From Citreicoccus inhibens (GTDB lineage Bacteria > Myxococcota > Myxococcia > Myxococcales > Myxococcaceae), in the NCBI RefSeq assembly GCF_019039035.1, contig NZ_JAHNZT010000001.1, forward strand, positions 1 through 64,000: a stretch of 64,000 nucleotides of DNA, given 5' to 3'. The position numbers and the translations under genes were made by a program. Below the pieces are notes generated by a model. It was given only the letters and a program-made list of their open reading frames with translations, was not told the DNA's origin and searched no databases. Positions 7,425-15,068 of this stretch are shown here, one piece after another (within the stretch, counting starts at the first letter, position 1; the number at the start of each line of letters is the position of its first letter).

Positions 7425-8117
7425 TTACTTCTCGCGCAGGACCTTGAGCACCTCGCGCGCCGTCTCGGCGGAGGAGGCGGGGTTCTGCCCCGTGACGAGC
7501 CGGGCGTCTCGCACCACGAAGCTCTGCCACAAGGGCCCCGACTCGTACTTCGCGCCAAGCTCGCGCAGCCGGGTCTCCAGCGGGAACGGGACGATGGCGT
7601 CGAACTTCGCCGCCTTCTCCTCCGCGTTGCTGAAGGCCGCCACGCGCTTGCCCGCCACCAGCGGCTTGCCATCCGCCCCCTTCACGCCCACCAACGCCGC
7701 CGGCCCGTGGCAGACCGCCGCGACCACCGCGCCCCGGGAGTAGCCCGTGGAGAGCAGCGTGTGCAGCGGCGCCTGCTTGGACAGGTCCCACATCACGCCG
7801 TGCCCGCCCACCACGAAGTACGCGTCATAGGTGTCCTTCACCTCCGCGAGCGTGAGCGTGTGGGCCAGCTTCTTCGTCGCCTGCGTATCGGCGAGGAAGG
7901 CCCGCGTCGCCTCCGAGGACTCCTTCTCGCTGCGCGGATCCACCGGCGCCGCTCCGCCCTGCGGCGAGGCGATGTCCACCTGGGCCCCCGCCTGGGCGAA
8001 CTGCTCGTACGGCGCGGCCAGCTCCTCGAGCCAGAAGCCCGTGCGCTCGCCCGTGCTTCCGAACTGCGAATGGCTGGTGACAATCAACAGGACCTTCACG
8101 GTGGTCATGGCACCCAT
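7425..8117 (-). CDS. DJ-1/PfpI-superfamily (type 1 glutamine amidotransferase-like) protein
   Basis: A 230-aa cytoplasmic protein of the DJ-1/Hsp31 branch. It opens with VKVLLIVTSHSQF, contains YDAYFVVGGHGVMWDL, and carries the nucleophile elbow AVCHGPAAL (Cys near residue 134). A conserved Glu earlier in ERTGFWLEE completes the typical active site. Relatives act as glyoxalase III, protein deglycase or stress chaperones; which activity applies is unknown. The start at 8117 is chosen because AGGAG lies 10 bases upstream; a second ATG at 8108 is further from it. It is divergent from the LysR gene at 8221, the usual arrangement for a regulator and its target. Confidence 0.85.
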   Translation of the reverse strand: MGAMTTVKVLLIVTSHSQFGSTGERTGFWLEELAAPYEQFAQAGAQVDIASPQGGAAPVDPRSEKESSEATRAFLADTQATKKLAHTLTLAEVKDTYDAYFVVGGHGVMWDLSKQAPLHTLLSTGYSRGAVVAAVCHGPAALVGVKGADGKPLVAGKRVAAFSNAEEKAAKFDAIVPFPLETRLRELGAKYESGPLWQSFVVRDARLVTGQNPASSAETAREVLKVLREK

Positions 8118-8220
8118 GTCGCGGCGTCTCCTGCCCCTCGATGGGGGCGATGTCGTCAGGCAGGAGTACTCCCCGACCAGCCGCAAGAATACCGAGAGGG
8201 TCTTCGCATAAACTCAAGCG
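8118..8220. promoter_or_regulatory. Divergent promoter region, DJ-1 gene / LysR gene
   Basis: This 103-bp gap must hold both promoters and a LysR operator. TAAACT at 8209-8214, six bases before the LysR ATG, resembles a -10 box for a nearly leaderless transcript. No perfect T-N11-A palindrome was identified by eye. Confidence 0.4.
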
Positions 8221-9156
8221 ATGCTTGGCAATCACGACGCCTTGTGGACGCTGTGGGAAGTCAGCCGGGCGGGCACCCAGGCGGCCGCCGCCTCCCGCCT
8301 GGGCATCACCGCCTCCGCCGTGGGACAGCAACTCAAGGCGCTGGAGCACCAGGTGGGCGTGGCCCTGTTCGAGCGTGTGGGCCGCCGCGCCCGCCTCACG
8401 CCCGCGGGCATCGCGCTCGTCGCCCGACTGGGCGAGCACCTGCCCTTCCTGGACGCCGCCCTGGAGGAAGCAGCCGAGGCCCAGCGCACGGTGCGCGGCG
8501 AGGTGTCCCTCGGAGGGCCCTGGCCCTTCTTCCGTCATTGGCTGAGGCCACGCCTGCCGGCGCTGCTCGCGCGACACCCGGAGCTGCGGCTCGAGGTTCG
8601 CTTCGATGTGCCGAGCCGCGTGGCCCGTCGCCTGCTCGATGGCGAGTTGGACCTGGGCATCGTCGGGCTCCTTCCCGAAGCCCCCGGCCTGGAGGTGCGA
8701 CCCGTGGCGCAGGAGCGCTTCGTCGCGGTGGCCTCACCCGCCTACTTGAGGCGCTGGGGCACCCCACGCAGCGCGCGGGACTTTGGCGCCCACCGCTTCA
8801 TCGCGTTCGACGCGGACCTCGCCATGCTCGCGCCTTGGTGGCATGCCTCCCTCGGCCCCAAGGAACCGCTGCCCGCCCAGGTGGTCTGCCGCATCGCCAA
8901 CCTCGACGAGATGCTGGCGCTGACCGAAGCCGGCGTGGGCATGACGGTGCTGCCCGACTATCTCGTGGGCCCCGCGCTGCGCGAGGGCCGCGTCGTGGCC
9001 CTCACGCCCGAGGTGAGCCGGCGCTCCCCCCGCCGCCCATGGGGAACCCTCTGGGTGGCCTGGCGCCGCACCGCAGCCCCCACGGCGCGCTTCCTCGCCG
9101 TGCGCGACTGGCTCCTGGAGGGCTGGGGCACCGCGACACCTGCCGCCCGCCCATGA
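8221..9156 (+). CDS. LysR-family transcriptional regulator
   Basis: A 311-aa protein with an N-terminal winged helix-turn-helix (residues about 3-62, AAAASRLGITASAVGQQLKA then LFERVGRRARLTPAG) and a C-terminal periplasmic-binding-like effector domain (GELDLGIVGLLPEA, then MLALTEAGVGMTVLPDYLV). The order matches the LysR family throughout, and the length is normal. No ribosome-binding site precedes the ATG; the putative -10 box lies six bases away, suggesting a leaderless mRNA. By position it probably controls the divergent DJ-1-like gene and itself. The effector cannot be predicted from sequence. Confidence 0.9.
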   Translation: MLGNHDALWTLWEVSRAGTQAAAASRLGITASAVGQQLKALEHQVGVALFERVGRRARLTPAGIALVARLGEHLPFLDAALEEAAEAQRTVRGEVSLGGPWPFFRHWLRPRLPALLARHPELRLEVRFDVPSRVARRLLDGELDLGIVGLLPEAPGLEVRPVAQERFVAVASPAYLRRWGTPRSARDFGAHRFIAFDADLAMLAPWWHASLGPKEPLPAQVVCRIANLDEMLALTEAGVGMTVLPDYLVGPALREGRVVALTPEVSRRSPRRPWGTLWVAWRRTAAPTARFLAVRDWLLEGWGTATPAARP

Positions 9157-9415
9157 GCGTGACCGGGAACTGGCTCCCCGGACCCGCGCTCCCAACAGCC
9201 CCTCACCCGGGAGGGCTCAGCGGCGCGACATGTCGAGCGGAGAAAAGCGTGGACCAGGATGCGGAGCCGCTCCAGGGGTGGCTGCTGGCCGTCCGCGAGG
9301 ATGTCGCTCATCAGAAGACGGCTCGTCTGCCGCCACTCGTCGCGCTGAAGGTTCGCAGCACCTCGCCCCGCCACGAAGCAGCGGCGCGAGGACGCCGGTG
9401 CCCTCTGACGCCGCG
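9157..9415. other. Intergenic stretch with possible coding remnant
   Basis: Between the convergent LysR and DUF1801 genes, the minus strand from about 9350 to 9239 reads LQRDEWRQTSRLLMSDILAD followed by GQQPPLERLRILVHAFL with good codon use. It resembles part of the effector domain of a TetR-type regulator but has no start, no helix-turn-helix and no proper end. I treat it as a possible gene fragment only. Confidence 0.2.
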
Positions 9416-9850
9416 CTATTTCGTTCGCTTGCGCGCCGGTCCCCGAGCCTTCGGCGGGCTCTTGCTCGAAAGATTGTGAACCACCGCCGCGCGGATGAGG
9501 TCCTTGAAGGCCTTCTCGTTGAGTCTGTCTCCCTCGCGGATATCAATGGCTCGCCGCGCGTTCCCGTCGAGGCTGGAGTTGAACAGTCCAGCGGGGTCAC
9601 TCAACGCAGCGCCCTTGAGGAAGGTCAGCTTGACGGCGGTCTTGTATGTCTCGCCCGTGCAGAGAATGCCCTCGTGCGACCACACGGGCGTTCCCATCCA
9701 CTTCAACTCCTCGACGACCTCCGGGTCCGCCTCGTGAATGAGTTCACGCACCCGCGCGAACACCTTCGCACGCCAGCCCCCAAGCTCCTGAACCTTCTCA
9801 TCAATCATGGCGGCCACGGCGGCCGGCGGGAGGGGGGCGTTCTGGGTCAC
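9416..9850 (-). CDS. DUF1801 (YdhG-like) protein
   Basis: A 144-aa cytoplasmic protein. The core VEELKWMGTPVWSHEGILCT and the following KTAVKLTFLKGAALSDPAGL are diagnostic for the DUF1801/YdhG family, a small alpha/beta fold of unknown biochemical function often found among stress and xenobiotic response genes. The C-terminal tail is Lys/Arg-rich (KSPPKARGPARKRTK), which could bind nucleic acid. The GTG at 9850 is preferred because CGGAG lies six bases upstream; a TTG two codons earlier is possible. It follows the DoxX gene on the same strand, separated by a hairpin. Confidence 0.75.
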   Translation of the reverse strand: MTQNAPLPPAAVAAMIDEKVQELGGWRAKVFARVRELIHEADPEVVEELKWMGTPVWSHEGILCTGETYKTAVKLTFLKGAALSDPAGLFNSSLDGNARRAIDIREGDRLNEKAFKDLIRAAVVHNLSSKSPPKARGPARKRTK

Positions 9851-9901
9851 GTTCAACTCCGGTACAGCTAAAGGCTGCTTCGGAGACAGCCCTGCACGAA
9901 T

Positions 9902-9929
9902 GACAGACAGGGTCCCAGCCCTGTCTGTC
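9902..9929. terminator. Perfect 11-bp hairpin between DoxX and DUF1801 genes
   Basis: GACAGACAGGG (9902-9912) and CCCTGTCTGTC (9919-9929) are exact complements with a 6-nt loop. It lies 88 bp after the DoxX stop and about 50 bp before the DUF1801 start on the minus strand. It may terminate the upstream operon; the GACAGACAG direct repeats within the arms would also suit a regulator-binding site. Confidence 0.5.
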
Positions 9930-10016
9930 TCAACCCGGCCTTCGCACGCGACCGCCGCGCCGGCAATGCACGCGCACAGCCGGCGCGGCTTCACGCTCGC
10001 GGCGGGTGACGCGAGG

Positions 10017-10439
10017 TCAGGCCCGCGACGACGCGGCCTGCAGGCGGCGCCACGCGAAGTACGAGAGCCCCCAGAGCACGCTCGTGGCCACGGCCCAGCC
10101 CCACGCCGATGCGCCATCCCCCACCGCGACGTGCGCGAGCACCGCGGAGAAGAGGTTGATGGCGAAGCCCGCGTACACCCACTCCTTGAGCCGTGCCGGC
10201 ACGGGCGCGAGCATCAGCACCACGCCCACCAACTTGGCCCACGACAGCTCCAGCCGGAAGTAGTTGGGAAAGCCCAGGTGCGTGAACGCCTCCGACACCT
10301 GCGGCAGCGTCAACTGCGCGTAGGCGGTGAAGCCCATCTGCAAGCAGAAGAGAACGGTGACGCTCCAGTAGAGCGCGGTCATGGCCTTGGACGAGGTCTT
10401 CGCGGCGACGAGGGCCGGGTTCTGCAGGGTCGATTCCAT
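10017..10439 (-). CDS. DoxX-like integral membrane protein
   Basis: A 140-aa protein with four predicted membrane segments (ALYWSVTVLFCLQMGFTAYA, LSWAKLVGVVLMLAPV, WVYAGFAINLFSAVLAHVAV and AWGWAVATSVLWGLSYFAW). The spacing and the FRLELSWAKLVGVVLML motif match the DoxX-like family. Such proteins are commonly cotranscribed with ArsR and AHSA1/SRPBCC genes, as here; the role is unproven, with links to thiosulfate:quinone oxidation or oxidative stress in some members. The start lies 18 bp from the SRPBCC stop on the same strand, so the two are probably one operon. Confidence 0.8.
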   Translation of the reverse strand: MESTLQNPALVAAKTSSKAMTALYWSVTVLFCLQMGFTAYAQLTLPQVSEAFTHLGFPNYFRLELSWAKLVGVVLMLAPVPARLKEWVYAGFAINLFSAVLAHVAVGDGASAWGWAVATSVLWGLSYFAWRRLQAASSRA

Positions 10440-10457
10440 GAAAGATTGCTCCGCGCG

Positions 10458-11048
10458 TCAGCGCTTCGAGGTGTTGGAGGAGAAGCCGGGGGACTCCACG
10501 CCAAACTGCTCCGCGTACTCACCGAGCAGCCGCTGCCAGCCTTCGAACTTCATCGCGTCGCCGCCGACGATGCGGCCAATTGACTCGCCCGCGAGGAAGT
10601 ACTCCAGCACGTCGAAGCAGATGTGCCAGCCCGCCGCGCCCCAGGTGATGAAGCCGCGGTTGATGTTGTGCCAGAGCGTCAGGCGCGTGCCGCTGGCGAG
10701 GGGCTCCAGCTCCCAGCGGAGGTCTCCGCCTCCCCAGGTGAACTCGAGGAGCCGCAGGGCCTCGGCCCGCTTCACCGTCGTCTCCGAGACCTGCGGGGTC
10801 GGCGCGCCCACGGCCGTGAGCCGCACCGGGCCCACCGCCGCCATGCTCCGGCTCGCATCGAACGGCGCCCACTCGGACAGGTGCTCGGGCTCGGTCAGCG
10901 CCTCCCAGACCTTCTCCGGGGGGTGACGAAGGTCACGCACGAGGACCAGCGTCCAGGCATCACCCATCTTCTGAACCTTGGCGCCTGCCGCGCGGCCAGG
11001 AACGTACTTCTCACGCTGCATCATCGATTCTTTCTCACGCTGCATCAT
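10458..11048 (-). CDS. SRPBCC / AHSA1-like domain protein
   Basis: A 196-aa START-like (Bet v1 fold) protein. The signature VRDLRHPPEKVWEALTEPEH then LSEWAPFDAS is typical of AHSA1-type SRPBCC proteins; the hydrophobic pocket ends in a helix with LLGEYAEQFGV. The first ATG (11046-11048) overlaps the ArsR stop codon (TGA 11045-11047), so translation is coupled. The first 15 residues are an oddity: MMQREKES is followed by MMQREKY because of a 24-bp tandem duplication, so initiation could occur at either copy. The family is commonly paired with ArsR regulators; the ligand is unknown. Confidence 0.85.
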   Translation of the reverse strand: MMQREKESMMQREKYVPGRAAGAKVQKMGDAWTLVLVRDLRHPPEKVWEALTEPEHLSEWAPFDASRSMAAVGPVRLTAVGAPTPQVSETTVKRAEALRLLEFTWGGGDLRWELEPLASGTRLTLWHNINRGFITWGAAGWHICFDVLEYFLAGESIGRIVGGDAMKFEGWQRLLGEYAEQFGVESPGFSSNTSKR

Positions 11049-11056
11049 CGATTCTT
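11009..11056 (-). repeat. Perfect 24-bp tandem duplication over the SRPBCC start
   Basis: 11009-11032 and 11033-11056 are identical. Each copy carries ATGATG and a weak purine-rich stretch before it, so the duplication doubles the translation start region and adds eight codons. The upstream copy also encodes the last residues of ArsR. Confidence 0.85.
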
Positions 11057-11377
11057 TCCTTCTGTAGGGGTTTGCCCCATCCGGTCCAGGTGGCGTTCGA
11101 GTGCGTCGAGGTGGTCGTTCCAGAACCGGCGGAAGGGGGCGAGCCAGGCATCGACCTCCTTCAGCGGTTCAGGGCGGATCCGGTAGACACGCCGCTGCGC
11201 CTCGACGCGTGACTCGACGAAGCCCGCCTCTCGAAGCACCCGCAGGTGCTTGGACACCGAGGGCTGAGGCATCTGGAGCTGCGTCTCGAGCTCGCCGACG
11301 GAATGCTCCGACGTGGCCAGCAGGCTGAGGATGGCCCGGCGATTCGGCTCCGCGACGATCGCGAATGAGGAGTCCAT
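11045..11377 (-). CDS. ArsR-family transcriptional repressor
   Basis: A 110-aa winged-helix regulator. The sequence begins MDSSFAIVAEPNRRAILSLL and shows the recognition helix in MPQPSVSKHLRVLREAGFVE, then the wing QRRVYRIRPEPL. The C-terminal FRRFWNDHLDALERHLD is the dimer helix usual in the SdpR/AHSA1-linked ArsR branch, which lacks metal-binding Cys residues; none is seen here. It should repress its own operon (ArsR-SRPBCC-DoxX). The start at 11377 excludes a 12-residue extension that would run into the promoter and operator. Confidence 0.9.
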   Translation of the reverse strand: MDSSFAIVAEPNRRAILSLLATSEHSVGELETQLQMPQPSVSKHLRVLREAGFVESRVEAQRRVYRIRPEPLKEVDAWLAPFRRFWNDHLDALERHLDRMGQTPTEGKNR

Positions 11378-11383
11378 GCCCGA

Positions 11384-11413
11384 TATATGAACCAACGGGC
11401 ATATAACCGTCAA
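11384..11413 (-). promoter_or_regulatory. Autoregulated ArsR operon promoter with palindromic operator
   Basis: On the minus strand, TTGACG (11413-11408) and CATATA (11389-11384) form -35 and -10 boxes with an 18-nt spacer. The -10 box is one arm of a perfect TATATG-N10-CATATA palindrome (11384-11405). Binding of a dimeric ArsR protein there would block RNA polymerase directly. Confidence 0.6.
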
Positions 11414-11557
11414 GGAATATAACGAGCCTGGCGGGCGGCCAGCGTCCGAACTGGGGTGGCGTCAACGGGGCACCACCTTCATCGCCCCGAAGCCGCCCTG
11501 CCGGGCTAAAGCAGCGGCGGCAGGCCTCTCTCCACGCCTTCCATTGGTGCCCACGCC

Positions 11558-14005
11558 ATGACCGAGCCCAAGAATGCCCCGCCCCCGCATCTCGCGGACC
11601 GCCACGACATGATTCGCGTCCGAGGTGCACGGGAGAACAACCTGAAGGACGTGAACCTCGAGCTGCCCAAGCGACGGCTGACGGTGTTCACCGGCGTGTC
11701 GGGCTCGGGCAAGTCCTCGCTCGTGTTCGGCACCATCGCGGCGGAGTCGCAGCGGATGATCAACGAGACCTACAGCACGTTCGTGCAGGGCTTCATGCCC
11801 ACGCTGGCGCGGCCCGAGGTCGATGTGCTCGACGGACTCACGACCGCGATCATCGTCGACCAGGAGCGCATGGGCGCCAATGTCCGCTCGACGGTGGGCA
11901 CCGCGACCGACGCCAACGCGATGCTGCGGGTGCTCTTCAGCCGGCTCGGAAAGCCGAGCGTCGGCTCGTCCAACGCCCTCTCCTTCAATGTCCCGTCCGT
12001 CACGGGGGCTGGGCAGATCTCCGTCGACAAGGGCGAGGGGAAGACCGAGACCGAGCAGCACTCGTTCACGGTCAACGGAGGCATGTGCCCGCGCTGCGAG
12101 GGCACGGGCTCGGCGACGGACATCGACCTGTCCCAGCTCTTCGACGACACGAAGTCGCTCGCCGAGGGCGCCCTCACCATCCCGGGATACACCGCCGAGG
12201 GATGGCACGTCCGCATCTTCTCGGAGTCGGGGTTCCTGGATCCGAACAAGCCGATCCGCAAGTACACCCAGAAGGAGCGCCACGACTTCCTCTATCGAGA
12301 GCAGACCAAGGTGAAGATCGAGCGCATGAACCTGACCTACGAAGGGTTGGTTCCGCGCATCCAGAAGTCCATCCTGTCCAAGGACAAGGAGGCGATGCAG
12401 CCGCACATCCGCGCCTTCGTCGAGCGAGCGGTCACCTACTCCGCCTGTCCCGAATGCCAAGGCACCCGACTCAATGAGGCGGCGCGGGCCTGCAAGATCA
12501 AGGGCATCAACATCGCCGAGGCGTGCGCGATGCAAATCAGCGACCTGGCGGACTGGATGCGCGGCCTGGACGCCCCCACCGTCGCGCCGCTGCTCGCGAC
12601 GCTCCAGCGGACGCTCGATTCGTTCGTGGAGATTGGCCTGGGCTATCTCAGCCTCGACCGTCCGGCGGGGACGCTGTCGGGTGGCGAGGCGCAGCGCACG
12701 CAGATGATTCGGCACCTCGGCTCGGCCCTCACCGACGTCACGTACGTGTTCGATGAGCCGACGGTGGGACTGCACCCGCACGACATCCAGCGGATGAACA
12801 ACGTGCTGCTGCGGCTGCGCGACAAGGGCAACACGGTGCTGGTCGTCGAGCACAAGCCCGAGGTGATCGCCATCGCGGACCACGTGGTCGACATCGGCCC
12901 GGGCGCGGGCACCGCGGGTGGGCAGGTGGTGTTCGAGGGCACCGTCGAAGGACTGCGGGCCAGCGGCACGCTCACGGGTCGGCACCTGGATGACCGGGCC
13001 GCGGTGAAGCCGTCGGTGCGCACGCCGTCAGGGGCGCTGAAGGTGCGTGGCGCCACCGCGCACAACGTGAAGAAGGTCGACGTGGACATTCCGCTCGGCG
13101 TGCTCGTGGTGGTGACGGGCGTGGCCGGGTCGGGCAAGAGTTCGCTGATCCACGGCTCGGTGTCGGGGCGCGAGGGCGTGGTGTCGATCGACCAGAGCGC
13201 CATTCGCGGCTCGCGGCGAAGCAACCCGGCGACGTACACGGACCTGTTGGAGCCGATCCGCAAGGCGTTCGCCAAGGAGAACGGAGTGAAGCCCGCGCTG
13301 TTCAGCGCCAACTCCGAGGGGGCCTGTCCCGCGTGCAACGGCGCCGGGGTCATCTACACGGACCTGGCGATGATGGCCACGGTCACCACGGTCTGTGAGG
13401 AGTGCGCGGGCCGCCGGTTCCAGGCCGCGGTGCTGAACTATCGGCTGGGCGGGCTCAACATCGCCGAGGTGCTCGACCTCGCCGTCGAGGATGCGCTCCG
13501 CTTCTTCGGGAGCAAGAAGGCGGAGCTTCCGTCCGCGCGGGCCATCCTCCAGCGCATGGCGGATGTCGGGCTCGGTTACGTGAGGCTCGGGCAGCCGCTC
13601 ACCACGCTGTCGGGTGGCGAGCGACAGCGGCTGAAGCTCGCGACGCACATGGGCGAGGACGGCGGCATCTACGTGCTCGACGAGCCCACCACGGGCCTGC
13701 ATCTGGCGGACGTCGCGCAGCTCCTCGGCTTGTTGGATCGGCTCGTTGACTCGGGCAAGTCGGTCATCGTCATCGAGCACCACCAAGCAGTGATGGCGCA
13801 CGCCGATTGGATCATCGACCTGGGGCCCGGCGCGGGCCATGACGGCGGGAAGGTCGTATTCGAAGGGACCCCCGCGGCCCTCGTCGCCGCGCGGTCCACG
13901 CTGACGGGTCAGCACCTCGCGGACTACGTCGGCGTGAAGTCTCAGGGCGGCCCGCCACCGGGACGCAGCAGCCGTCCCCGCGGGCGCGCGGCGGAGACTC
14001 GCTAA
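11558..14005 (+). CDS. UvrA-like ABC ATPase (excinuclease subunit A paralogue, DrrC type)
   Basis: An 815-aa protein with two ABC ATPase modules as in UvrA: Walker A GVSGSGKSSL near residue 50 and GVAGSGKSSL near 523, signature motifs LSGGEAQRTQM and LSGGERQRLKL, and Walker B segments YVFDEPTVGLHPHD and YVLDEPTTGLHLAD. Zinc modules are visible (CPRCEGTG, CPECQGTR; CPACNGAG, CEECAGRR). It is about 120 residues shorter than canonical UvrA and lacks the usual UvrB-interaction region, so it belongs with UvrA2/DrrC-like proteins linked to resistance to DNA-binding drugs rather than general excision repair. It is monocistronic, with the ArsR operon divergent upstream. Confidence 0.88.
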   Translation: MTEPKNAPPPHLADRHDMIRVRGARENNLKDVNLELPKRRLTVFTGVSGSGKSSLVFGTIAAESQRMINETYSTFVQGFMPTLARPEVDVLDGLTTAIIVDQERMGANVRSTVGTATDANAMLRVLFSRLGKPSVGSSNALSFNVPSVTGAGQISVDKGEGKTETEQHSFTVNGGMCPRCEGTGSATDIDLSQLFDDTKSLAEGALTIPGYTAEGWHVRIFSESGFLDPNKPIRKYTQKERHDFLYREQTKVKIERMNLTYEGLVPRIQKSILSKDKEAMQPHIRAFVERAVTYSACPECQGTRLNEAARACKIKGINIAEACAMQISDLADWMRGLDAPTVAPLLATLQRTLDSFVEIGLGYLSLDRPAGTLSGGEAQRTQMIRHLGSALTDVTYVFDEPTVGLHPHDIQRMNNVLLRLRDKGNTVLVVEHKPEVIAIADHVVDIGPGAGTAGGQVVFEGTVEGLRASGTLTGRHLDDRAAVKPSVRTPSGALKVRGATAHNVKKVDVDIPLGVLVVVTGVAGSGKSSLIHGSVSGREGVVSIDQSAIRGSRRSNPATYTDLLEPIRKAFAKENGVKPALFSANSEGACPACNGAGVIYTDLAMMATVTTVCEECAGRRFQAAVLNYRLGGLNIAEVLDLAVEDALRFFGSKKAELPSARAILQRMADVGLGYVRLGQPLTTLSGGERQRLKLATHMGEDGGIYVLDEPTTGLHLADVAQLLGLLDRLVDSGKSVIVIEHHQAVMAHADWIIDLGPGAGHDGGKVVFEGTPAALVAARSTLTGQHLADYVGVKSQGGPPPGRSSRPRGRAAETR

Positions 14006-14029
14006 CCCACGGCCGCCCTCGCGGCGCGT

Positions 14030-14064
14030 CCGCCACGAGGGCCGGATTCGAGTCCTCGTGGCGG
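14030..14064. terminator. Bidirectional hairpin terminator
   Basis: CCGCCACGAGG (14030-14040) pairs exactly with CCTCGTGGCGG (14054-14064). The hairpin begins 25 bp after the UvrA-like stop and ends 11 bp before the convergent SDR fragment's stop. Confidence 0.6.
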
Positions 14065-14074
14065 GTCTTACCGC

Positions 14075-14636
14075 CTACTTCGTGGTGTAGCCCCCGCTGA
14101 CCAGGATGGTTTGTCCCGTCATCCACCAACCCTCCGTGACGAGGAAGCGGATGAACGGGACGATGTCCTGGATGTCCGTCAGGCCCGTCTTGGTGAACTT
14201 CGAGAGCGCCGCCGCGGCCTTGTGATAGGCAACGGCGTCCGCCCCCTCCGCGGGATAGAAGAACGGCGTGTCCATGGGGCCCGGCCCTATCGCCGTCACG
14301 GAGAGGCCTCGCTCACCAAACTCCTTGGAAGCCGCTCGGGTGAAGTGCTCGACGGGCGCCTTCATCCCGGCATAGGTCGCGTAGAACGGCGTGAAGGCCC
14401 CGAGCAGCGACGTCACCACCGTGCAGAGCTTCCCCTGGTCGTTGAGGTGCTTCCCCGCCTCCTTGAGGAAGAAGAACGCGGTCTTCGCATTCACCGCGCG
14501 CATCTCGTCGAACTCCTCCTCGCTGGTTTCGAGGATGGGTTGCTTCAGGACCTTCCCGACGGTGTTGATGGCGATGTCGAGCGTGCCCACCGCGGCCATC
14601 GCGTCCGCCAGGCGACAGGCCCCGCGCGTTCGAGCG
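14075..14636 (-). pseudogene. N-terminally truncated short-chain dehydrogenase/reductase
   Basis: The frame carries the C-terminal two-thirds of a classical SDR: LDIAINTVGKVLKQPILETS, a catalytic-type TSLLGAFTPFYATYAGMKAP (YxxxK present), and the end MTGQTILVSGGYTTK. The Rossmann N-terminus with the TGxxxGxG cofactor motif and roughly 70 residues are absent. Upstream of about 14636 the sequence changes directly into the intact neighbouring gene, whose stop codon is at 14638. With no cofactor site or start codon it should be non-functional. A deletion or recombination joined the two genes. Confidence 0.75.
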
Positions 14637-14637
14637 C

Positions 14638-14988
14638 CTACTCGAACTCCACCTGGAGGCGCGCGCCCTCGCGCAGGACGCGCACCGGACGCTCCATTCC
14701 CTTCTGGAAGAGCGGCGCATCCATGGGCCGGATGAGGCGATCCGCCGTGGCCTCGACCGGAGCGCCACCTGCGGCAAAGCGAATGCGGATCGAGAAGCGG
14801 AGGATGTCGTGGTGCCCGTGGCTGATGCCGGTCCGCTCCCATCCCAGGATGTGAGCCGTCGCGGCTTCACCCTGCGAGAGCACCTTCTCGCGTCGCATGT
14901 CCGCCCCCACGGTTGCCCGGAGCAGGAGCGCGATGCCGCCGAGGAGGAGTACGCCCAGGATGACAAACACCACGATGAGCGAGGCCAT
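14638..14988 (-). CDS. Small single-pass membrane protein
   Basis: A 116-aa protein with one strong N-terminal membrane helix (ASLIVVFVILGVLLLGGIAL) followed by a charged soluble domain (EKVLSQGEAATAHILGWERT ... FSIRIRFAAGG). The soluble part resembles DUF3592-like small beta domains, but the match is not firm. On the minus strand, TAGCGT lies at 15000-14995, seven bases before the ATG, suggesting a leaderless transcript. The end of the gene abuts the SDR fragment. The function is unknown. Confidence 0.6.
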   Translation of the reverse strand: MASLIVVFVILGVLLLGGIALLLRATVGADMRREKVLSQGEAATAHILGWERTGISHGHHDILRFSIRIRFAAGGAPVEATADRLIRPMDAPLFQKGMERPVRVLREGARLQVEFE

Positions 14989-15068
14989 GCGCTGACGCTA
15001 CCACGGCGGCCCCTGGCTCCAGCGCCCGCACGGCGGCGCGAGCACAGGCCTGACGCGCGTCTCGCGTC

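Noticed and set aside
11462-12985. Long minus-strand frames antisense to the UvrA-like gene (also 13028-13915)
   Set aside because: They are Arg/His/Asp-rich antisense shadows; the plus strand has both ABC modules with intact motifs.
14030-14064. tRNA T-arm-like sequence (GGATTCGAGTCC)
   Set aside because: The flanks form a simple 11-bp hairpin between convergent genes; no acceptor, D or anticodon arms can be drawn.
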